Assembly: GCA_009697495.1 (NCBI GenBank)
Contig: SHUN01000076.1
Coordinates: forward strand, 1 to 9,450
Length of the DNA stretch: 9,450 nucleotides
From: Bryobacterales bacterium
GTDB lineage: Bacteria; Acidobacteriota; Terriglobia; Bryobacterales; Bryobacteraceae
Direction of reading: 5' to 3'
The notes under the pieces are model-generated. The model did not search any database. It saw only the letters and a list, made by a program, of their open reading frames with translations, and was not told the DNA's origin. The first letter of the stretch is position 1. Each line of letters begins with the position of its first letter. Of the stretch, positions 1-6,397 are shown one piece after another. The position numbers and the translations under genes are program-made.

Positions 1-168
1 AGGCGCGCGCCGCAGCACCCACTCCCGCGCCGCGCCCTTCACCAAATACGTTAGGTTCGAATGCCCGCCCGGAAACTGTTCGACGCTCACCGGCTCGCCA
101 AGATACGCGGCGAGATTGACAACATCGAGCTGTTCTCCGCCACGAACGGCGGCTGTGTCCGATTGCAC
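1..168 (-). CDS. Aminoglycoside-phosphotransferase-fold kinase, N-terminal fragment (partial)
   Basis: Only the first 56 residues are present; the gene continues past the left edge. It reads from GTG at 168. The fragment holds the N-terminal kinase lobe signature seen in the APH/ACAD10-like phosphotransferase family: a glycine-rich loop [12 protein letters not shown] (about residues 32-43) followed by a strand WVLRRAP (50-56). In this family the loop contacts ATP. Members phosphorylate small hydroxylated molecules, and many of this 'GGHSNLTYL' type lie next to acyl-CoA dehydrogenases, so it need not be a resistance enzyme. The start is well constrained because the in-frame stop of the cupin gene lies only 9 nt upstream (178-180), in the same frame, and no other start fits before the conserved loop. 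There is no clear Shine-Dalgarno sequence, so translational coupling to the cupin is likely. No signal peptide is visible, so it should be cytoplasmic, unlike its two operon partners. The catalytic lobe is outside the window. Confidence 0.8.
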   Translation of the reverse strand, partial: MQSDTAAVRGGEQLDVVNLAAYLGEPVSVEQFPGGHSNLTYLVKGAAREWVLRRAP

Positions 169-177
169 GTAATTAGT

Positions 178-582
178 CTATCCGCGAAGCGTTAGCACAT
201 AGTATCGGGCGCGCGTTTTGCCGGTGTTCCGCCAGCCGTGCTCAATGTTGGATTCGATATAGGCAACCGATCCAGCGCCAAGCGTGGAGACGGCCGTGCC
301 AATCGTGACTTCCAGCGTCCCCTCGTTAACGATCACCATCTCCTCGTGAACATGCTTGTGCGGCGGATGCGGGGCCAACCCCGCTCCCAGCTCGGTCTCA
401 TGCATTTCCACCCGAAAACCGGTGTGCGTTTTGCCGTCGAGAACCGGGCGAGATTTGTTCTGCCCGTTGCCGCTCGGACGAACCGGCAGCTCTTCGTACT
501 TGTAGGTTTTCGATGGCAGGGCCGGGCTCTGCGCGCGGGCTTGCAGCGCGGCGAATAGAAGGGCGAGGTGACGGCGTTTCAT
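178..582 (-). CDS. Secreted single-domain cupin protein
   Basis: This is a 134-residue protein with an N-terminal signal peptide (basic MKRRH, hydrophobic LALLFAAL, cleavage probably after ARA or AQS near residue 18). The rest is one cupin barrel. Cupin motif 1 gives H75, H77 and E81 followed by G88; motif 2 gives G104, H115 and N119. The expected metal ligands (two His, one Glu, one His) are therefore all present, so a metal-binding fold is likely. Cupins range from dioxygenases and isomerases to sugar-binding proteins, and nothing here fixes a substrate. The ATG overlaps the stop of the upstream creatininase-like gene by 4 nt (ATGA, 579-582), and the kinase gene starts 9 nt after its stop, so the three are almost certainly one transcript. 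No Shine-Dalgarno sequence precedes the ATG, consistent with translation coupled to the gene before it. Confidence 0.88.
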   Translation of the reverse strand: MKRRHLALLFAALQARAQSPALPSKTYKYEELPVRPSGNGQNKSRPVLDGKTHTGFRVEMHETELGAGLAPHPPHKHVHEEMVIVNEGTLEVTIGTAVSTLGAGSVAYIESNIEHGWRNTGKTRARYYVLTLRG

Positions 583-1478
583 GGTTTTGTATGGAAGAAC
601 TTGGGAACGATGATTTCCTGCGTATACCGGTCATGCTTGCGAAGGGCGTCCATAGCCTCCGGGATGCGCATTCGTTTGACTATAACGCGAAGCTGTTCTT
701 CGCCTTGCCTGGCCCAAGCCGCGCGGTCGGCCGCGGTGGCGGGCAGATCGCTGTCGCCGCCATGGGACATGACGTCGGGAACCCACGAGCCCAGCGTAAG
801 GCTGCCGGCGAAGCCCAATTTGCCCAGCGCGGTCAACCCGTCGTTGGCTGGAATCGGCGCGGCCGGGCCGGACTCCTTTGGCCCGTAGTCCCCGCGAAGC
901 GGCAAGTCTTCAAGATAGCCCGCAATCGAGTGGGCGCCGTATAACGTGCGGGATCGCTGCTCCGCCGTAAGCTGCAGCCGGGGCAGATAGGTGTCCATGT
1001 TGATGTACAGGATCGGGACGCGCGTCTCTTCAAAGAACTCGCGGACCAGGGTGCCGACGGTCAGCGGCGCTGGGCCGTGGCTTGCGGAAATATAGACTTG
1101 TCGCCGAAAGCCCTGGCGAAGCAGCGAGTGCGCCAGCCCCTTTAGAAATGCGGTCCCCGCCTGCGGAGTGCTGTAAATGGACGACGGCGCAAGCGATGTC
1201 GTTCCGGGGTACGACCACACCAGACCCGGCATGTAGAGTCCGCCAGTCTCCTCGGCCATCAGCTTGGCGTAGGCGAGCGGCCATGTGTAATCGCGGTTGC
1301 TCGGCTGAATGCCATTCGTTTCCACCGCGCCAACCGGAATGAAAATGATGTCTGTCTGTTTCAGCGCCTCACCAACCTGGACTTGGCTGAGGCGGGTAAA
1401 GTCGCGTGTGTGGAGCTTTCGCACTTGAGCGAAAAGCGGTGTGAGTATCGAAAGCAAAACGATTAAGACAAGCGGCAT
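579..1478 (-). CDS. Secreted creatininase-family amidohydrolase-like protein, with altered metal site
   Basis: The 299-residue product begins with a clear signal peptide (MPLVLIVLLSILTPLFAQ), so it is exported, whereas classical creatininases are cytoplasmic. The creatininase fold is shown by IPVGAVETNG (47-56), NRDYTWP (61-67), SASHGPA (131-137) and a YGAHSIAGYLED segment (180-191). Family enzymes hydrolyse cyclic or linear amides using two metals, held in Pseudomonas creatininase by E34-x-H36, D45 and H120-x-E122. By motif alignment this protein keeps E53, D63 and H134 but has N55 and P136 where the other two ligands should be, so one metal site looks lost. It may act with one metal, on another substrate, or bind without catalysis. 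ATG at 1478 is the first possible start, because an in-frame TAA lies at 1487-1485. It is the first gene of the minus-strand operon and overlaps the cupin gene by 4 nt. The family call is firm; the activity is open. Confidence 0.85.
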   Translation of the reverse strand: MPLVLIVLLSILTPLFAQVRKLHTRDFTRLSQVQVGEALKQTDIIFIPVGAVETNGIQPSNRDYTWPLAYAKLMAEETGGLYMPGLVWSYPGTTSLAPSSIYSTPQAGTAFLKGLAHSLLRQGFRRQVYISASHGPAPLTVGTLVREFFEETRVPILYINMDTYLPRLQLTAEQRSRTLYGAHSIAGYLEDLPLRGDYGPKESGPAAPIPANDGLTALGKLGFAGSLTLGSWVPDVMSHGGDSDLPATAADRAAWARQGEEQLRVIVKRMRIPEAMDALRKHDRYTQEIIVPKFFHTKP

Positions 1479-1496
1479 AGGTGCTTAATATGATAT
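1465..1496. promoter_or_regulatory. Candidate bidirectional promoter between divergent operons
   Basis: The two divergent start codons are separated by only 16 bp (1479-1494). An almost symmetric ATATGATAT block (1488-1496) gives a plus-strand -10-like TATGAT (1489-1494, five of six matches to TATAAT) and a minus-strand -10-like TATCAT (1495-1490, also five of six). On the plus strand AAGACA (1465-1470) sits 18 bp upstream as a weak -35. No good -35 is seen for the minus direction. If used, the minus transcript would start about 5 nt before the creatininase ATG. The plus transcript would start just inside the annotated gene, which would favour the in-frame ATG at 1507. This is a pattern match by eye only. 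Confidence 0.3.
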
Positions 1497-4017
1497 GAAA
1501 TTGTTCATGCGGTGGTCCTGGCTGATTTTCGGCGCGGTTTCTTTGTGTGCGCAACGCGCGCCCTCGTTCAAGGACGAAGTCCTGCCCGTGCTGGAAAAAA
1601 GCTGCACAAAATGTCACGGCGTCGAGCAGAAAATGGGCGGGCTGGACCTCAGCACTTTCGCGGGCGTAATGAAGGGTGGCGCCAGCGGACCGGCGATCGC
1701 GCCCGGCAAGCCCGCGCGGAGTTTGCTGTGGGTGATGGTTGAGTCAAACAAGATGCCCATGGGCGGGGCGCTGACGGCGGCGCAGAAACAACTGCTGAAA
1801 ACGTATATTGAGCAGGGCCGTTTCCCAGCCGCGGAATCGGATTCCGAACGGGCCGCAAAGGAAGCCGCGCGGATTACTCCGGAAGCCCGCCAATGGTGGT
1901 CGTTCGTTAAGCCCGTGAAGCCCGCCGTGCCTGTCGTGAAGGGATCGGCCCGGACGCCAATCGACGCCTTTGTACTGGCGAAATTGGAGGGAAAAGGCTG
2001 GAAGATGCAGCCGGAAGCCGACCGCGTTGCGCTCGTCCGCCGCGCCTATTTCGGGCTGACCGGATTGCCGCCAACGCCGGCCGAAGCGAAAGCCTTTCTG
2101 GACGATCAATCGCCCGATGCGTATCAGAAATTGATCGGTCGTCTGCTGGCATCGGAGCGATACGGAGAGCACTGGGGCCGCCATTGGCTCGACATCGCCG
2201 GCTACTCCGATACGCGCGGCGACGCCGGTGATTCGGAACGCGAAGTGTCGTGGAAATACCGGGACTATGTGATCCAGGCGTTCAACAAAAACAAGCCGAT
2301 CAACCGGTTCCTGCTGGAGCAGATTGCCGGCGATCAACTCGTCAACTATAAGCACAACGCCGTGCCAACACCGGATCAGATTGAGCCCTTGACGGCCACA
2401 GGCTTCCTTCGCACGACGGCCGACATCACCGACAATCAGACCATCTACGAAGTCGATAAATATTTCGACGCGCTGCAGAAGGCGATGGAGACCAGCCTCT
2501 CCTCCGTCCTTGGCCTCTCCATCGGCTGCGCGCGATGCCATGACCACAAGTTCGATCCCATCCTGCAGCGCGACTATTTCAAGCTGACAGCGGCGTACCA
2601 GGCCGTTTGGGATCCGGAAAACTGGCTCGCCGGCAGCTTGAATTTCGGACCGTGGCCGAGCCGCATGGTCCTCAACGTCGACGCCGCCAATCGCGAGGCC
2701 TGGATCAAGGACGTCACCAGCAGTGGAGCAAAATTGCTGCGTCGCCAGGATGATTTGCTGGAAGCGACTTATCAAAAATTCCGCGCCGAACTGCGCGCCG
2801 GGCGCGAGTTGGAGCCCGAACGGCGTCAGCAAATACGGCAGGCAATTGAAAACGATCCCGATTTGGAAGTGGACCGCAACGCGCCCAGGGAGTTCATTAC
2901 CGACCTGGAATTAGAGACCCGCTTTCCGGAGTTCGCCAAATGGAAAACCGAAATCGCGACGCTCCGTGCGAACCGCCGCAAGAAGCAATCGGCGATCGAT
3001 CCCAATTACATCGAAGCCGCCTGGGATGTCTCGAAAACACCGTCGCCCACCTATATTTTGCAGCGCGGAAACTACTTGGCGCCCGGCGCCGAAGTCAAGC
3101 CCGGACTGCCCGCGGTGTTGGACAATCCCCAGCATCCGATGGCCTTCCCAGAACCGGATAAACATCCGGAATGGAACCACACCGGCCGTCGTCTGACGCT
3201 CGCCAATTGGCTGGTCTCGCCGGACAACCCGCTCGTCGCGCGCGTCTTCGTCAACCGCGTCTGGCAGTTCCATTTCGGCGAGGGACTCGTCCGCTCCGTC
3301 GATGATTTCGGACGCCAGGGCGACAAGCCGACGCACCCGGAGTTGCTCGATTATTTGGCCGTCACGTTTCAGGAAAAGGGCTGGGATTTGCAGTGGTTGA
3401 CGACGCAGATCATGCTCTCGCAGGTCTACCGCCAGGGATCCTCCGAAGTAGCCGAATACCTGACGGCGGATCCCTCCGCCAAGCTCTTGTGGCGCAAGCC
3501 GCCCGTGCGTCTGGAAGCCGAAACGATCCGCGATTCCATGCTGCAAGTCAGCGGCCTGTTACAGACCAAAATGTACGGCCGCCACGAACCCATCAAGCGC
3601 GGTGCCGACGGCCAGTGGCTCGAGGATGAAGCGAAAGGCAACGCGAACCGGCGGAGCCTCTATTTGCAGCAGTCGCGAACGCGGCCTGTGGCCTTTCTAC
3701 ACGCCTTCGACGCCCCGACGATGACGGCCGATAATCAGACGCAGCGATTCCGCTCCGCGCTGCCGTCGCAGTCTTTGGCGCTGTTGAACAACCCGCTCGT
3801 ACTGCGAACCACGAAGGCCTTCGCCGACCAGGTGTTGGAGCAAAGCCGCGGCGATGTCGAGCAGGCATTACAAACAGCGGTGCGCGCCGCCTATACTCGC
3901 CCGGCCACGGAACGCGAATTGGCGATTGGCAAACGCGCGCTGGAGTCCGGCCCCGATGGACTCCGGCTGTTCTTGCAAGCCCTTTTCGGGGCCAACGATT
4001 TTCTGTACAGTTATTGA
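1495..4017 (+). CDS. Secreted PSCyt1-DUF1549-DUF1553 cytochrome-like protein
   Basis: This 840-residue protein is the hallmark multi-domain protein of Planctomycetes and soil Acidobacteria. A Sec signal peptide (hydrophobic WLIFGAVSLCAQ, about 9-20) is followed by a PSCyt1-type cytochrome c domain with haem motif CTKCH (37-41) and a likely axial Met in NKMPMGG (M87 or M89). DUF1549 spans about 154-370 (RTPIDAFVLAKLE, LTGLPPTPAE, RYGEHWGRHWLD) and ends with the characteristic second CxxCH motif, GCARCHDHKFDPI (344-356). A charged, probably helical linker (about 405-500) leads to DUF1553 from about 565 (RLTLANWLVSPDNPL, VNRVWQFHFGEG) to the C-terminus (NDFLYSY). The family has no settled activity; a periplasmic electron-transfer role is inferred from the haem motif. 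ATG 1495 is the earliest start because in-frame TAA lies at 1486-1488; an AGGTG (1479-1483) is a weak, distant ribosome site, and ATG 1507 is an alternative. It heads an operon with DUF1501 and isomerase genes. Confidence 0.93.
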   Translation: MKLFMRWSWLIFGAVSLCAQRAPSFKDEVLPVLEKSCTKCHGVEQKMGGLDLSTFAGVMKGGASGPAIAPGKPARSLLWVMVESNKMPMGGALTAAQKQLLKTYIEQGRFPAAESDSERAAKEAARITPEARQWWSFVKPVKPAVPVVKGSARTPIDAFVLAKLEGKGWKMQPEADRVALVRRAYFGLTGLPPTPAEAKAFLDDQSPDAYQKLIGRLLASERYGEHWGRHWLDIAGYSDTRGDAGDSEREVSWKYRDYVIQAFNKNKPINRFLLEQIAGDQLVNYKHNAVPTPDQIEPLTATGFLRTTADITDNQTIYEVDKYFDALQKAMETSLSSVLGLSIGCARCHDHKFDPILQRDYFKLTAAYQAVWDPENWLAGSLNFGPWPSRMVLNVDAANREAWIKDVTSSGAKLLRRQDDLLEATYQKFRAELRAGRELEPERRQQIRQAIENDPDLEVDRNAPREFITDLELETRFPEFAKWKTEIATLRANRRKKQSAIDPNYIEAAWDVSKTPSPTYILQRGNYLAPGAEVKPGLPAVLDNPQHPMAFPEPDKHPEWNHTGRRLTLANWLVSPDNPLVARVFVNRVWQFHFGEGLVRSVDDFGRQGDKPTHPELLDYLAVTFQEKGWDLQWLTTQIMLSQVYRQGSSEVAEYLTADPSAKLLWRKPPVRLEAETIRDSMLQVSGLLQTKMYGRHEPIKRGADGQWLEDEAKGNANRRSLYLQQSRTRPVAFLHAFDAPTMTADNQTQRFRSALPSQSLALLNNPLVLRTTKAFADQVLEQSRGDVEQALQTAVRAAYTRPATERELAIGKRALESGPDGLRLFLQALFGANDFLYSY

Positions 4018-4021
4018 GGAG
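4016..4021 (+). promoter_or_regulatory. Ribosome binding site deciding the DUF1501 start
   Basis: GAGGAG lies across the stop codon of the upstream gene and 10 nt before ATG 4032. It supports ATG 4032 rather than the in-frame TTG at 4014, which would place this Shine-Dalgarno sequence inside the coding region and put six extra residues ahead of the Tat signal. Confidence 0.75.
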
Positions 4022-4031
4022 TAAGAACGCG

Positions 4032-5426
4032 ATGAAACGATTTCTATCTCGCCGGCAGACTTTGCGGGAAGTGGCATTGGGCTTCGGCGGTTTGGCCCTG
4101 AACTCGATGATGGCCACTGCTACCGAGCAGAAATTCTACGATTTGCGGGCGCGAAAGCCGCATTTTGCGCCCAAAGCGAAGAACGTTATCTTTATCTACG
4201 TTGGCGGCGGTCCCAGCACCATCGACATGTATGACCCCAAACCGGTGCTGCGCAAATACGATGGCCAGCCCGCCCCGTTCGAAATCAAGGGCCGCGCTTT
4301 GAACGGCTCCCAGCAGGTGATGGCCAGTCCGTGGCCGTTCACCAAGTGCGGCCAAAGCGGTCGCGAAATTTCGAATTTGCTGCCGCATTTCCAGAAAGTC
4401 GTGGACAAAGTGTCGTTCGTCCGCTCCATGCAAACGGACCGGATCGACCACTCCACCGCCCAGTTCACCTTCGTCACCGGACGCGGATTTACCGGCTTCC
4501 CCAGCCTTGGCTCGTGGGTGAATTACGCGTTGGGTTCGGAGAATCAAAACCTGCCGGGATACATCGCGCTGGGCGAAGGCGCGAGCATCGGCACGCGCGC
4601 GCATTCCTCGGCCTGGCTGCCGCCGGTGTTCACGGGAACCGAAATGCGGGCCGACGCGAAGTCGCCGATTTTCGACATCAAGCGGCCTGATTCCGTGACG
4701 GCGGAACAACAAGCGCGGCTGTTGGAAATGGTGAAGGATTTGAACCGCGAGCAGAAGGGGCATCACCCTTTGGACCAGGATATGGAAGCGCGCATCGCCA
4801 ACTACGAACTGGCGGCGCGTATGCAAGTGGAGGCGATGCGCGTGGCCGATCTGTCGGCCGAAACCCAGGAAACTCGCACGCTCTACGGCTGCGACAACAA
4901 GGCCTCCGGACAGTTCGGCAAGCACTGCCTGATGGCGCGGCGCCTGGTACAGAGCGGCGTCCGTTTCGTGCAGATTTACGGCGGCGGCGGATGGGACACG
5001 CACAGCAATATCGGCGGCCAACTGCCGGGCCTATGCCATTACATCGATCAGGGCATGTCGGCGCTGTTGACAGATCTGGACCAGCGCGGCATGTTGGCCG
5101 ACACCCTCGTCGTATGGTCCGGCGAGTTCGGACGGCTACCTACGATTGAGGCCAGGAACGCCGCGCCGGGCCGCGACCACAACCCGTACGGCTTCAGCAT
5201 GTGGATGGCTGGAGCGGGAGTGAAACAGGGCTTCGATTTCGGCCAGACGGACGAGCTGGGCTACGCCGCCGTGCCGGAATTCCGCGTCGGCCATGCCGAC
5301 ATCCACGCCACCATTCAGCACTTGCTGGGCGTGGATCATCTGAAGAACACGTTCTTTTACGAAGGCCGCGATGAATCTTTAGTCGGCGTGACGCCGGCGC
5401 GCGTGCTGCGGGAGGTATTGGCGTGA
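4032..5426 (+). CDS. DUF1501 protein, Tat-exported, alkaline-phosphatase-like fold
   Basis: The product is 464 residues from ATG 4032. The N-terminus carries a twin-arginine signal (SRRQTL at 6-11, then hydrophobic ALGFGGLALN), so a folded, probably metal-loaded protein is exported. DUF1501 belongs to the alkaline phosphatase/sulfatase-like superfamily, and the metal-site-like motifs are in order: GGGPSTIDMYDPKP (58-71), WDTH (321-324), VVWSGEFGR (360-368) and GRDHNPYG (380-387). The catalytic nucleophile is not obvious and no member activity is firmly known to me. DUF1501 genes typically follow DUF1549/DUF1553 genes, as here, where the gap is 14 nt with a strong ribosome site. This pairing suggests the two products work together in the periplasm. 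The TGA stop shares its A with the ATG of the next gene, so the isomerase-like gene is co-transcribed and translationally coupled. Confidence 0.93.
   Translation: MKRFLSRRQTLREVALGFGGLALNSMMATATEQKFYDLRARKPHFAPKAKNVIFIYVGGGPSTIDMYDPKPVLRKYDGQPAPFEIKGRALNGSQQVMASPWPFTKCGQSGREISNLLPHFQKVVDKVSFVRSMQTDRIDHSTAQFTFVTGRGFTGFPSLGSWVNYALGSENQNLPGYIALGEGASIGTRAHSSAWLPPVFTGTEMRADAKSPIFDIKRPDSVTAEQQARLLEMVKDLNREQKGHHPLDQDMEARIANYELAARMQVEAMRVADLSAETQETRTLYGCDNKASGQFGKHCLMARRLVQSGVRFVQIYGGGGWDTHSNIGGQLPGLCHYIDQGMSALLTDLDQRGMLADTLVVWSGEFGRLPTIEARNAAPGRDHNPYGFSMWMAGAGVKQGFDFGQTDELGYAAVPEFRVGHADIHATIQHLLGVDHLKNTFFYEGRDESLVGVTPARVLREVLA
5411..5416 (+). promoter_or_regulatory. Ribosome binding site for the isomerase-like gene
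   Basis: GGAGGT sits inside the end of the DUF1501 gene. Three consecutive in-frame start codons follow (GTG 5423, ATG 5426, ATG 5429) at spacings of 6, 9 and 12 nt. ATG 5426 has the best spacing and was chosen; the choice changes the protein by one residue either way. Confidence 0.7.
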
Positions 5427-6307
5427 TGATGAATCGGCGGCAACTGTTGGCAGGGTCATTGATGACACCGGCGTTCGCGGCGGCGACGGGGGGCGAGGTG
5501 AAGCGACGCGCCGGAACGAAGATCAAGATTGGCCTGAACGCGTACTCGTTCAATAAGCCGCTGATGGCGGGGAAGATGACGGTTCACGACGTAGTGGACT
5601 ACTGCGCCAAGCAGCAGATTGACGGCGTGGACATGACCGGCTATTACTTCCCCGGTTATCCGGCTGTGCCGAAAGATGAGCTGATCTACAGCCTGAAGCG
5701 CCACGCTTTCCTCAACGGCGTGACCATAACGGGGACCGGCGTGCGCAACGATTTTGCCTTGACCGATGCCTCCGGCCGGCGCGGGCAAATTCAGTTGGTC
5801 AAAGATTGGGTCGATGTCGCGGCCAAGCTGGGCAGCGACATGGTGCGCGTCTTCGCGGGCAAGGAAGTGCCGAAAGGACATACGTTCGATCAGGTTTTGG
5901 AGTGGATGATTCCGGCGTTCCAGGAGTGTGCCGAGGACGGCAAAAAGAACGGCGTGATTGTCGGCTTGCAGCATCACGACGATTTCCTCAAGACCGCCGA
6001 TGAAACCATTCGCGTCGTGAAACTGGTGAACTCCGATTGGTTCAGCGTCATCCTCGACGTGGGCAGCTTGCGCCAAGGCGACCCCTACGCCGAGATCGAG
6101 AAGCTGCTCCCATACGCCAGCAACTGGCAGATCAAAGAGCACGTCTGGTACGGTACGAAGAAGGTGGAGATCGATCTGCCGCGCGTCCGCGCCATCATCG
6201 ACAAAGTCGGCTACCGAGGCTTCACGCCCATCGAAGCGTTAGGCGAAGGCGACCCCGCCGAAGTGGTCACAGCGTTTCTGATGAAGGTGCGGAAGGCGTT
6301 TTCGTAG
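5426..6307 (+). CDS. Tat-exported sugar phosphate isomerase/epimerase-like TIM-barrel protein
   Basis: The 293-residue product has a twin-arginine signal (NRRQLL, about 3-8, then AGSLMTPAFAAA) and a xylose-isomerase-like/AP-endonuclease-2 TIM barrel (PF01261 type). Recognisable strands include IGLNAYSF (35-42), GVDMTGYYFPGYP (67-79), GLQHHDDF (180-187), ILDVGS (209-214), WQIKEHVW (234-241) and PIEALGEGD (268-276). In this superfamily a divalent metal is held by Glu/Asp/His at barrel strand ends; the candidates here are H183, D211, H239 and E270, with Gln182 at the place where many relatives carry Glu. Export makes a classical sugar-phosphate substrate unlikely, since phosphorylated sugars are cytoplasmic. 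A free, perhaps oxidised (keto) sugar is a better guess, because periplasmic relatives act in 3-keto-sugar pathways. It is the last gene of the operon, overlapping the DUF1501 stop by 1 nt. The family is secure; the substrate is unknown. Confidence 0.9.
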   Translation: MMNRRQLLAGSLMTPAFAAATGGEVKRRAGTKIKIGLNAYSFNKPLMAGKMTVHDVVDYCAKQQIDGVDMTGYYFPGYPAVPKDELIYSLKRHAFLNGVTITGTGVRNDFALTDASGRRGQIQLVKDWVDVAAKLGSDMVRVFAGKEVPKGHTFDQVLEWMIPAFQECAEDGKKNGVIVGLQHHDDFLKTADETIRVVKLVNSDWFSVILDVGSLRQGDPYAEIEKLLPYASNWQIKEHVWYGTKKVEIDLPRVRAIIDKVGYRGFTPIEALGEGDPAEVVTAFLMKVRKAFS

Positions 6308-6322
6308 GGCCACGGTCAGTTC

Positions 6323-6376
6323 GCCGTTACCGAGCCGTTACCGAGCCGTTACCGCGACCGTTACCGAGCCGCGACC
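6323..6376 (+). repeat. 11-bp tandem repeat in convergent intergenic region
   Basis: Units of GCCGTTACCGA repeat directly at 6323-6333 and 6334-6344, followed by a one-base variant at 6345-6355, a shifted copy around 6358-6367 and a degenerate copy (GCCGCGACCG) at 6368-6377. The array lies between the stop codons of two convergent genes and runs straight into the palindrome at 6374-6389. No gene or U-rich terminator is seen in this 90-bp gap. Confidence 0.75.
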
Positions 6377-6389
6377 GCCAGGGAGCGGT
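6374..6389. repeat. Short palindrome, REP-like stem-loop
   Basis: ACCGC (6374-6378) and GCGGT (6385-6389) form a 5-bp GC-rich stem around a 6-nt CAGGGA loop. It closely resembles a dispersed intergenic element I remember from Solibacter-type and other soil-bacterial genomes (CGCGACCGTCAGGGAGCGGT type). It could also act as a weak bidirectional terminator between convergent operons, although no T-tract follows in either direction. Dispersal cannot be tested from one window. Confidence 0.5.
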
Positions 6390-6397
6390 TGCCGGCG

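Noticed and set aside
1534..1551. Lipoprotein signal (Cys18) in the cytochrome-like protein
   Set aside because: The residues before the Cys (V-S-L) do not fit a lipobox, which needs a small residue at -1; ordinary cleavage after CAQ is more likely.
1744..2832. A 362-codon open frame on the minus strand inside the cytochrome/DUF1549 gene
   Set aside because: The plus-strand frame carries clear family motifs throughout; the antisense frame has no signal, motif or ribosome site.
4014..4031. TTG start for the first DUF1501 gene
   Set aside because: It would bury the GAGGAG ribosome site in the coding region and add six residues before the Tat signal; ATG 4032 fits better.
4044..5021. A 325-codon antisense frame inside the first DUF1501 gene
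   Set aside because: It is a codon-bias shadow with no conserved motif and overlaps a gene whose motifs are complete.
6308..6397. Intrinsic terminator between the convergent operons
   Set aside because: The only hairpin found has a 5-bp stem and no T-tract on either side, so a Rho-independent terminator cannot be claimed.
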